DNA from: Acidomyces sp. 'richmondensis'
Lineage: Eukaryota; Ascomycota; Dothideomycetes; Mycosphaerellales; Teratosphaeriaceae
Direction: 5' to 3'
Length of the DNA: 64,000 bases
Assembly (NCBI GenBank): GCA_003545705.1
Contig: QVLQ01000008.1
Coordinates: forward strand, 186,001-250,000
Shown in pieces: positions 42,501 to 50,143 of the stretch. Under the pieces are notes generated by a model that saw only the letters and a program-made list of their open reading frames with translations, ran no database searches and was not told the origin of the DNA. Positions within the stretch are counted from its first letter, which is position 1, and each line of letters starts with the position of its first letter. A program made the position numbers and the translations under genes.

Positions 42501-42571
42501 GCAATATCGCCGGCGATGTATATGGATTCCGAAAATTTTTTGCCGCTTTCGTGCAGCAGGCCAAGCGGTAA
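39506..42571 (+). CDS. LOS1: Exportin-T (tRNA nuclear export receptor)
   Basis: A single exon of 1021 residues, the family's usual size. Exportin-T/Los1 is a karyopherin-beta that binds mature tRNA with Ran-GTP and carries it through nuclear pores. The N-terminal IBN/HEAT region is typical: MDSQIERAIELGFDPRTDQT, FCLDIVNNAVQTQLLDQ, then the Xpo1-like segment with LYASEWITFFDDF and IAATWREILSRWRQVDLAI. The rest is HEAT repeats, for example HPHPAVQLQYMEICVRYVQF and IRLRSWYLFNRFVRHLR, to a C-terminus with YGDQLQSELRNLGAGDESI. An acidic loop (EDKDDEEVSSEDN) is present. The start ATG gives the family's N-terminus exactly. Confidence 0.93.
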   Translation: MDSQIERAIELGFDPRTDQTLKSQAYDFLTRLREDPTAWHACLTLFTRTPAPSEVVRVFCLDIVNNAVQTQLLDQPSLIYVKESLLGYVKRWYAPESTSVDSNTIQNKLTQTLTYLFTSLYASEWITFFDDFRALAGDGGALGSSNPAATIIYMRIIGSIHDEIADVMISRNPEEQRKSTDLKDLIRARDVGKIAATWREILSRWRQVDLAITEMCLKSIAKWVGWIDINIVLDSTVQSALLELAGQQGNFSADSKEAKARDAAIDTFTETVGKKMPPADKVELIRYLNIDSIVRQLVASPALSQMRNTSEYDTDLAETVAKLVNNVMFDIVKVLDTDDVDAETKAKAEDLMQIFIPHLLRFFSDEYDEICSAVIPSMTDLLAMLRKNVKSKGAAPSQYSGMLQPILDAIIVKMKYDETATWGDDEEETDEAEFQELRKRLYVLQQTVAAINEQLYIDTLTRVVADTFTSLNSTEKPNWRDLDLAMHEMYLFGELAVKNGGLYAKSVPSSIASQRLLEMMGEMVRSGLSTHPHPAVQLQYMEICVRYVQFFEHNPETIPKVLESFVTFAHGENGRIRLRSWYLFNRFVRHLRALLGNVAQTVVQAIGDLLTIKAELPEDKDDEEVSSEDNVQSVDATFTSQLSLFEAVGTIASTSAVAVETKVAIAKSVIDPLSADLHQHLPAARNGDFRAILQVHHIIMAFGSIASGFSDWTPGLKSGGPPPSEVSGEFLGASEATLVALEALKQSSEIRTAARHAFSRYLGVIGAQVLPELPRWIDGLLSSASSNDEMAMFLRTLGQVVYGFKTEIFDILDHLLSPLLQRVFAGLSQPTTGTDDEIQLKELKQQYLNFILIILNNDLASVLVSPTNQGNFDSFLSSLTRYSCDPSDPQSARLSFSALSKMTSIWGGPDVSIGGAETPSPILPGFDGFVLAQFAPLPWTLISAPGFNASDAQMRSALQEAASLQWTIMRKTGMAYGDQLQSELRNLGAGDESIASYLGNIAGDVYGFRKFFAAFVQQAKR

Positions 42572-43114
42572 GGGTGGACATGTGCGTTATAACAAAGATG
42601 CAATGGCTAGAAGCTGAAGACCCGGTCGGATTGAGTGCATTGAGATACCCCTTTCAATATCAAAAGCCCTTCACCACGACACTTCTATATATGCCTTGTT
42701 CCATTGAGGTGCTCATGCTATGCCTTATCTAAACACCTGCAAAAATTTGCCATCAGGGCATCTGCTTTCAATTTTGCGAGTTTCTCGAAACTCATCTTAC
42801 ACCGTCGATTTTCTATGATACCATACACTCACCGATTCGACGGTGATTCAACCCAGACATATCATGGCAGAGTCCCGCGAGTCAGTCATGCTTCGCGTGT
42901 GCCTTACATTTGTGGATTTAGCGTTCGGACAGTACTTCCCAATCGAGCTCTCTCGAACTCGACATCAATGCCCCGCCATGTCCCGCACATTGTTATCTAG
43001 CCCCTCTTGTCAATCCAGTTACCCCGATCACTATTGTTTAGAGCTATTGGTTGCGAGATAGGCTGCTGCTGGCAGGGGCAAAGGAACGTGTGAGATGCGC
43101 TACTTCTTGCTTCA
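42572..43114. other. Intergenic region upstream of aldehyde dehydrogenase
   Basis: About 540 bases, holding the exportin-T 3' end and the aldehyde dehydrogenase promoter and leader. The frames at 42704-43061 lack motifs. Confidence 0.45.
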
Positions 43115-44836
43115 ATGCTGTTACGCTCCCTCTCTCTCGTCTCCAGACCAGCATTTATCAACAACAATATTGCATTTTCCCGGTTGATCCAGATCTCGAG
43201 TCGAAAAATGTCGGACCTTTCAATCGAACTCACAGCCCCGAACGGCAAGAAATACATCCAGCCTACTGGCCTTTTCATCAACAACACTTTTGTTCCTGGC
43301 AGCAAGGGCAACAAGGTGACCTCTATCAACCCCACGAATGAAGCTGAGATCGCGTCTGTTCACGCTGCTGAGCCTGAGGACGTGGATAAAGCTGTGGCAG
43401 CCGCTCGTGCTGCCTTCAAGCATGGCGCACCTTGGCGCGAGATGTCGCCCACCGACAGAGGAGACCTGATGTACAAACTCAGCCAGCTAGTAGAGGCAAA
43501 TAAAGAGCTGCTGGCGACGATTGAGACCTGGGATAATGGCAAGCCGTACAGTGTGGCCTTAAATGAGGACTTGGCGGAGGTAGCAGGAACTATCAAATAT
43601 TATGCCGGCTGGGCGGACAAGATTCACGGGCAGGTGATCGATACCGGAAGCGCGAAGCTGGCGTATACCATTCGGGAGCCAGTTGGTGTATGCGGTCAAA
43701 TTATACGTTTGTTTGCCCAGATGCTTTTATTGAAATATGACGATTTGCTGACAAGTCCACTGGATGATTAGCATGGAACTAGTATGTATAATTTTAGCAA
43801 TACTTCCGTTCGCACACACTAATAAGGTAATAGTCCTCTGGCGATGGCAGCTTGTAAATTAGGTCCGGCGCTGGCCTGTGGAAATACTGTCGTATTAAAG
43901 GCCGCTGAACAGACGCCCCTGTCCATCTTAGTCTTTGCCAACTTGATCAAAGAAGCCGGCTTCCCCCCGGGCGTGGTCAACATCCTCAATGGTTACGGCC
44001 GGGTCGCTGGTGCAGCAATTGCACAGCACACAGGAATTGACAAGATTGCCTTTACCGGCTCCACTGCGACTGGCAAGGAAATTATGAAAACAGCGGCAAT
44101 CAATATGAAAAATATTACCCTCGAAACCGGGGGCAAGTCACCACTAATTATTTTCGATGACGCCAACCTGGATCAAGCTATTAAGTGGTCACATATCGGA
44201 ATCATGTCAAATATGGGTCAAATTTGTACTGCCACTTCTCGAATCTTGGTGCAAGAAGGAGTGTACGACCAATTTGTAGAAGCATTTAAAAAGCAGGTTG
44301 CCGAGACGAGCAAAATTGGCGATCCATTTAGTGACGACACTTTCCAAGGCCCACAAGTCACGAAAGCTCAATACGAAAGAGTGCTCTCGTACATTGAGTC
44401 TGGGAAAAGTGAAGGCGCTACACTTGCCATGGGTGGTGAAGCATACAAGAATGTAGGCGATGGTAAAGGATTCTTCATTTCACCAACTGTCTTCACCAAC
44501 GTCAAGTCTAGCATGCGGATTTTCCGCGAGGAAGTTTTCGGACCTTTTGTCGTTATTGTGTCCTTCAAAGATGAGGACGAGGCCATAGAGAGAGCGAATG
44601 ACACAACATACGGTCTTGGATCTGCTGTCTTCACCCAGGACGTCGTAAAGGCGCACCGAGTGGCAAGGAAAATTGAAGCAGGCATGGTGTGGATTAACTC
44701 CAGCCAAGACAGTGATTTCCGTATACCATTCGGTGGTGTGAAACAGAGCGGTATAGGTAGAGAGCTGGGAGAGGCTGGGTTAGAGGCGTATACGAACAAG
44801 AAAGCTGTACATGTTAATATGGGCACGTGGCTTTGA
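43115..44836 (+). CDS. NAD(P)-dependent aldehyde dehydrogenase, with a 10-nt micro-exon
   Basis: Exons 43115-43706, 43772-43781 and 43834-44836 give 534 residues. The enzyme oxidises aldehydes such as acetaldehyde to acids. Motifs: cofactor loop FTGSTATGKEI, catalytic Glu in TLETGGKSP (usually ELGGKSP), catalytic Cys in MSNMGQICTATSRI, EEVFGPFVVI, and the C-terminal PFGGVKQSGIGRELGEAGL. The second exon is just CATGGAACTA, which with flanking bases supplies the conserved Pro-Trp-Asn-Tyr between CGQII and PLAMAACK; both flanking introns (65 and 52 nt) have normal GT-AG ends. The first ATG adds a 31-residue basic, hydroxylated, acid-free presequence (MLLRSLSLVSRPAFINNN); the second ATG at 43208 begins the usual cytosolic form MSDLSIEL. 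Two start sites could give mitochondrial and cytosolic enzymes. Confidence 0.93.
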
Positions 44837-45113
44837 TGTAATCAACCTAGACCTGTCAGTAGCTTAAGTCATAATACCACTTTAGCATCTTACGTGGAAA
44901 AGGGCAGCAGATCACTACTTTATGCACGTAGAACTCCTGGGGTTGGTCAAACGATTATATTGATTGCGTTGGGCCTGAGGATTTGAATTGCAACTTCATG
45001 AAGAAGGAAATAAGCAATGCAGAGGGTATAAATTGGCAATCGATGGTGCAGGGTTGGTCCTAGATGAAGCGGACGGTAGGCACTGTCCAAACTAACGAGG
45101 ATAAGGCCCCCTC

Positions 45114-47201
45114 TCAATCCGTATTTCTCAGCTTTAGATGATAAGTTTCCAACTGCGCTTCGGTCATCTTCGATGGACTCCTGACCATCAAATCCTCTCC
45201 TCTTCCGCTTTTCGGAAATGCGATTACGTCTCGAACAGATTCCCTTTCCAGCATCACGGCTATCAAGCGATCGAAACCAAGCGCAATACCAGCATGCGGG
45301 GGGCATCCCGCTCTCAAAACTTCGATCAGGTGCTCAAATTCCTTCATTCGTTCGTCGCTCATCTTCAACACCTCGCGCATGATTAGCTTTTGCATTTTGG
45401 CATCGTGGATCCGACGGCTGCCGCCACCTAATTCTACCCCATTAACAACAAGATCATAATGATCTGCTTTCACATCTAAGGGGCTAGAGAGCAAAAGATC
45501 AATGTCCTCGGGTGTTTTTGGCGCTGTAAATGGATGGTGGGTAGACGCAAGCCCAGCGTTGCCGCCCTGGCCCGGCTCAGTATCATTCGCTGGGGAAAAA
45601 AGCGGAAAGTCGTTGATCCAACAAAAGGAAAACCCTCTTGGCGCAGGCAAATATCCTTGCTTAACAGCAGCTCTATGCAAAGCTAGCCGCAAGTTCCCCA
45701 TCGGAGTTGAACCTCCAGTGAAGCCCATATTTTTCCGCGCTTGTAATACGATTAGGTCACCATCTTGGGCTTCTAGCATGTCCGCTACTTGACTTGCTGC
45801 CTCGAATCCAAACGCCTGTAATCCCTGCAACGGTTTTCGACCATCAAAAATGAAGATTCCGGGCTGACCGTCTGGATTTTGGATGAAGCTTTGGGCTTCA
45901 GGTGAGTTCATGAAGGTGTCGACGAACTTTTTGGTCTCAGCTGCCTCTTTAGATATCGACATCTTCATAACGTCGACAACAGGATCTGTGAGTGGCCCAA
46001 GCTTCAATATCAAATCGACAGGCAGTATATAATCAATGCGCCGGATCTCCGAACCAAGGCGGGTGTCAGGTTTATCGGAACCATACTTAGACATTGCTTC
46101 TTCATAAGTCATTCGCGGGAAAGGGTCCGGTAGATCATTGACGTGTAACATTGTGGACCATAAAGCCCTCACAGCATCCTCAACTATCCGCATAACATCT
46201 TTCCCGCTGGCAAATGCCAGCTCTAAATCAACTTGAGTGAATTCTGGCTGTCGATCCGCCCTCATGTCTTCGTCTCTGAAGCACCTAGCGATCTGCATAT
46301 AACGCGGAATGCCGCTTGCCATCAAAATTTGCTTGTACTGCTGTGGACTTTGAGGCAGAGCATATGCTAGTCCTGATGCTCTTGTTGGCACCAAAAATTC
46401 ACGTGCACCCTCGGGCGTAGACTTGAACAGCATGGGAGTCTCAAATTCCTCGAATCCATGTTTGTCAGCGAGATAATTGCGAATGAACCGAGCCACTTTG
46501 CTTCTAAACGTGAGAGCGTCACGCAAGCGTCGATCATGTCGTATTTGCATGTGCCGTTGCTCTGGTGGGAATATTTTTTCGGCGGTGATCATCAGATCCC
46601 TAGGAATACGATTGAGAGGCTTGATGTTCTCTAGTTTCAGTTCAATGCCATTGATCACAGCATGTGTACTAGCCGGATGAATCTGTTTGGTGTTCGAGTT
46701 ACCCGATTTAGGTGTCTGGCGGCCCTTTATTGTGCCTTCAATTGCCACTGGCGTGTGAGTTTCCAGGTCCTGGAGGAGTTGATGAGGCAGACTGATGCTG
46801 TCGACATCTTTCGTCGCTGTGGACACGACTTGCATCACAGAATTGAGACTGATGTCGTGAAGCTCAGCGAATACGAGACCCTTGTTTGCAACTCGTCTCG
46901 TCCCGATATAGCCGTACAACACGACCTGACGGTCGATCCAATCAGTTCCATTGCGGGCGAGCTGGGCAACGCTACAGTCTGAAGGTGGAAAGCGTAGGGC
47001 CTCTTTGAAGTCATTCAATACTTTTTTGGTTTGAATAGAATTTTCACGTAGATCCGTGGAGTAACGTCGAGCGTCCACTGAAGGTTGTCGTTCGATTCGA
47101 CCCACTAGAACTCTGGCGATGAACCTTCCAGGATAGAAGGCTTGACTGCATCTTGGCAGATCTGCGGCGGTCGCAACAGAGGACCAGTGCCGCAACAGCA
47201 T
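45114..47201 (-). CDS. MSD1: Mitochondrial aspartyl-tRNA synthetase
   Basis: A single exon of 695 residues, class II, bacterial type. It charges mitochondrial tRNA-Asp. The N-terminal OB-fold anticodon domain includes DRQVVLYGYIGTRRVANKGL; class II motif 1 is near FRSKVARFIRNYLADKHGF, motif 2 is ARCFRDEDMRADRQPEFTQV and motif 3 is GIALGFDRLIAVML. The bacterial-type GAD insertion domain follows motif 2. The frame stays open above to a TTG at 47369, but I take the ATG at 47201 (MLLRHWSSVATAADLPRCSQ), which starts a plausible mitochondrial presequence. It shares a 191-base head-to-head region with the WD40 gene. Confidence 0.93.
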   Translation of the reverse strand: MLLRHWSSVATAADLPRCSQAFYPGRFIARVLVGRIERQPSVDARRYSTDLRENSIQTKKVLNDFKEALRFPPSDCSVAQLARNGTDWIDRQVVLYGYIGTRRVANKGLVFAELHDISLNSVMQVVSTATKDVDSISLPHQLLQDLETHTPVAIEGTIKGRQTPKSGNSNTKQIHPASTHAVINGIELKLENIKPLNRIPRDLMITAEKIFPPEQRHMQIRHDRRLRDALTFRSKVARFIRNYLADKHGFEEFETPMLFKSTPEGAREFLVPTRASGLAYALPQSPQQYKQILMASGIPRYMQIARCFRDEDMRADRQPEFTQVDLELAFASGKDVMRIVEDAVRALWSTMLHVNDLPDPFPRMTYEEAMSKYGSDKPDTRLGSEIRRIDYILPVDLILKLGPLTDPVVDVMKMSISKEAAETKKFVDTFMNSPEAQSFIQNPDGQPGIFIFDGRKPLQGLQAFGFEAASQVADMLEAQDGDLIVLQARKNMGFTGGSTPMGNLRLALHRAAVKQGYLPAPRGFSFCWINDFPLFSPANDTEPGQGGNAGLASTHHPFTAPKTPEDIDLLLSSPLDVKADHYDLVVNGVELGGGSRRIHDAKMQKLIMREVLKMSDERMKEFEHLIEVLRAGCPPHAGIALGFDRLIAVMLERESVRDVIAFPKSGRGEDLMVRSPSKMTEAQLETYHLKLRNTD

Positions 47202-47392
47202 CAAGTTGGATGAAAGAAATACTATGGAGTTTTGGATAATTGTCTGGGTGTAACTGTCATAAGGAGAAGAAGGACCAGCAGATAGACGGGAGGGTCGGGC
47301 CGGAGATGAAACCCAAACAGGAAGTTTGTCAATACATTGGAACTTGACGGGCAACACCCAAACGATCAATGCTGTCTCATTCTATATAAATA
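47202..47392. promoter_or_regulatory. Short bidirectional promoter region, AspRS / WD40 protein
   Basis: Only 191 bases separate the two divergent start codons, so both promoters and leaders must fit here. A TATATAAATAA sequence lies just before the WD40 start (47383-47393). Confidence 0.5.
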
Positions 47393-50143
47393 ATGCCGCA
47401 CACCAAGCATATAGCAGATGATCAGCCTCAAGAAGCTGAGACTGCGCCAATTGCGTTCAATATTCCGAACGATCTTCATCTTCTAATAACGACTCCGGGC
47501 TGTATTTATGCGTGGGACTCTGAAGGCATACATGCAATATTCACGAGCAGTAGAAGAGGTATTGTAGCAGCAAGAGAAGCAAAAGATGGTTCAGGAGTAT
47601 TGGCTGTTGCGGACAAGCATGTGGTTGTGCTTCACGACACAAGACGTGCTACGCAACAAAGCTGGGGTCTCGAAGCTGGCGAAGATGAGGTTCGACAACT
47701 GGAATATGCTCAGGATGCAAATTGGTTATACCTTTCAACCAATCTTACAAGCACTATACAACGGTATTCGATCCAGCAAGAGAAGCTTTCCACCCAGGTG
47801 CAGACTCATGTCAGCCCACCTATTGCGCTAGCGGTTTCGCCAACTGGACATCTTCTAGTCTCAGCATCTGATCATCCTCCAGTAGTCTATCTCAAGAGCC
47901 TCACACACAATTCCATGCCGATTTTATTGGAACCTCGGGCTTCAAGTGCGGCGGTCTGCACAGCGTCATTTCATCCGGAAAGACCAAATGTGTTCTTATT
48001 GGGATTTAGAGATGGCACTCTGGCTTCATATGATGCCACCAAAATCAGTAGAGAGAACCATGGTTTCGATTCGAATGAAGATATTATGCTCGATGGGGAA
48101 ATTGCGCGTTTCACTAATTTGCATCGAACCACTAGCAAGACTGCAAACAAAAACGGAACCGGTACTAAAATGGCGTCCATCACTGGAGCCGCATTCTTGC
48201 TGGGATACAAAACTAGGGCAATAAGTATAGGGAGCGATGGACGTTGTAGGTTGGTCGATTTTGCCGATGGTGGCATCATTTTGCGCAGCTGGCACGCCAA
48301 AGCACCTTTGACATCTGTCTCCGTTACACCGATCCGCTCTCTCATTCAGGACAAAGCGGGCAAATCAAACTCAATCAAAATCAGGAGCCTTCCAAATACT
48401 GATAATCTCATTGCCATTAGTCGTATAGATGGCAAAGTTCTGATTTACGACTCAGTTGGTATCCTCCTCCAACAAAAAACAGTCAGCAGCCATGGGGACA
48501 AGGTGATCGGCGTTGAATGGGTTCGTGGCCCATCTCCACTTCCTATAACTGCCCGGGTTCCAAATTTTGGCATCCCTTCCACGCCAGCAGCGCCATTGCA
48601 GAAAGACTCACCAGGACAGCTGCAGAAACCAAAACAGTTTGATTCGACTGTACCAGCGAAATCTGCGCGCAGACGAGCTGAAACTTTAAAGACTGGACTG
48701 GGGTTGCCGCCAGTTCTGCGTCATCCAGGTCTACCTATTACGAGGCCAAGCCCCAGGTCGGATCGTCGTTTCACGGTCCATCCAGACGAGGCAGATAGCA
48801 CTGTTAGATACACACCACAGTCGAAACGAGTTTTTGACAGGACGATAGAAACAAGCAAATTGATGGACCTTTTTTCTCCGATGAAGCCCACAGGGGACGA
48901 CCAGGAGCAACATCCTGCCGCGAAACGCCTCGCGAGTCCGCGCATACGGCCGAGGTTATCAAGTCAGACTTTTAGTAGTCCTGGTCAGCATGCCTTGGGA
49001 GAAATAGACATGCCTGTCGATAGCCATGCTACAACTTCCGGGTCCAGCACTGCAAGACCGCCAACGGGGAAGAAAAAAAAGACAGTCTATGTGCGTGGAG
49101 CGAGTACACATGCTTCGCCGCCAAGACAGAGGCATAATACATCGAAATCTTTCCAGAACGCAAACACAACACAGCCTGAGGTCGAGGACATGGCTTCAAA
49201 TGAGAACGCAAAATTGCTTGCAAATCTCTGTAAACTGCGTGGACCTACCGCGGGACCCCATCAAGGAAGCATTCTTGCGCCTTTCGCCGGCAGTAAGACA
49301 AATAAAGTGAAGGTTAACGATTCGATACAACAGGGACCAATCCAACCCTCCGCGAGGAGGAAAGGGCGCCAAGGCCTGGCTAAACAGAAAGCTTGGTATC
49401 CAGGAAATGTATTAGAACGCGAAACAACTTGGGTGACCGACTCCGAGCAGGATGTGTGCTCGGACGAAGATGATGAAGATATATGGATAACGGACCAATC
49501 TGATACAAAAAGGAAGCCATTGGTGCGACCTAGATTGGCTCCATTTGGCCGAACTTCAGCTAGGCAAACTTCAAGGTCGGGGGTCATTTCGAGAGGCACC
49601 ACTAAAACTGCCAGGACCATTGGGCGTTCAGAAATCGCTGTTTCAATGCCAATTCGAAATTTTGATGGCTCAACAACAGATGAGAATTTTAATACAGCAC
49701 GTTCGCAAATTTCCCCCAGCGGCACCTTCTCCCCATCATCAGCACACATCCGACAGCTCTTCCCGCGTGAGTCTTCACTTTCGCCGAGTAGGTCAGGAAG
49801 ACACAGAGATAAGCAAAGCGGCATGTCAAAAACCGCCGGAACGGCGCTACAAGAAGTCGCTGGCAATTCTTGGGGCAGACATGTGGTAAAGAGTCCATGG
49901 GCAAAAGCCAAAGCACTGAAACAAGCCCAAAGCCCAAACCACTGCCGTGAACAGAAAGTCGAGACCAGAGCTGGCCTGCCAAAAAGCCCATCAGTCCACT
50001 GTTTTACCTGTGCAGAGTCGAAGATCAAGGTTATGCGGCTAGAAAACGAAGTTGCGAGACTGAAAGGGGAAGTTTTGGCACTTAAAGCCGACTTGAGACG
50101 ACACGGAATTCAGTTGCCAATAACCCTGCGTACTTTTAGATAG
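47393..50143 (+). CDS. WD40-repeat protein with a long disordered tail and C-terminal coiled coil
   Basis: A single exon of 916 residues. The N-terminal about 390 residues fold as WD40-type blades, though few have perfect WD dipeptides: GCIYAWDSEGIHAIF, HVVVLHDTRRATQQSW, VFLLGFRDGTLASYDATKI, GSDGRCRLVDFADGGIILRS, ISRIDGKVLIYDSVGILLQQ. The middle 450 residues are Ser/Thr/Pro/Arg-rich and probably disordered, with many SP/TP sites and an acidic patch (DSEQDVCSDEDDEDIWI). The end is a short coiled coil, IKVMRLENEVARLKGEVLAL. WD40 plus a C-terminal coiled coil recalls NEDD1/GCP-WD (gamma-tubulin recruitment), but I cannot confirm it; the role is open. Confidence 0.85.
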   Translation: MPHTKHIADDQPQEAETAPIAFNIPNDLHLLITTPGCIYAWDSEGIHAIFTSSRRGIVAAREAKDGSGVLAVADKHVVVLHDTRRATQQSWGLEAGEDEVRQLEYAQDANWLYLSTNLTSTIQRYSIQQEKLSTQVQTHVSPPIALAVSPTGHLLVSASDHPPVVYLKSLTHNSMPILLEPRASSAAVCTASFHPERPNVFLLGFRDGTLASYDATKISRENHGFDSNEDIMLDGEIARFTNLHRTTSKTANKNGTGTKMASITGAAFLLGYKTRAISIGSDGRCRLVDFADGGIILRSWHAKAPLTSVSVTPIRSLIQDKAGKSNSIKIRSLPNTDNLIAISRIDGKVLIYDSVGILLQQKTVSSHGDKVIGVEWVRGPSPLPITARVPNFGIPSTPAAPLQKDSPGQLQKPKQFDSTVPAKSARRRAETLKTGLGLPPVLRHPGLPITRPSPRSDRRFTVHPDEADSTVRYTPQSKRVFDRTIETSKLMDLFSPMKPTGDDQEQHPAAKRLASPRIRPRLSSQTFSSPGQHALGEIDMPVDSHATTSGSSTARPPTGKKKKTVYVRGASTHASPPRQRHNTSKSFQNANTTQPEVEDMASNENAKLLANLCKLRGPTAGPHQGSILAPFAGSKTNKVKVNDSIQQGPIQPSARRKGRQGLAKQKAWYPGNVLERETTWVTDSEQDVCSDEDDEDIWITDQSDTKRKPLVRPRLAPFGRTSARQTSRSGVISRGTTKTARTIGRSEIAVSMPIRNFDGSTTDENFNTARSQISPSGTFSPSSAHIRQLFPRESSLSPSRSGRHRDKQSGMSKTAGTALQEVAGNSWGRHVVKSPWAKAKALKQAQSPNHCREQKVETRAGLPKSPSVHCFTCAESKIKVMRLENEVARLKGEVLALKADLRRHGIQLPITLRTFR

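Noticed and set aside
47202..47369. Upstream extension of the AspRS frame
   Set aside because: It starts with TTG, not ATG, and the ATG at 47201 begins a plausible mitochondrial presequence.
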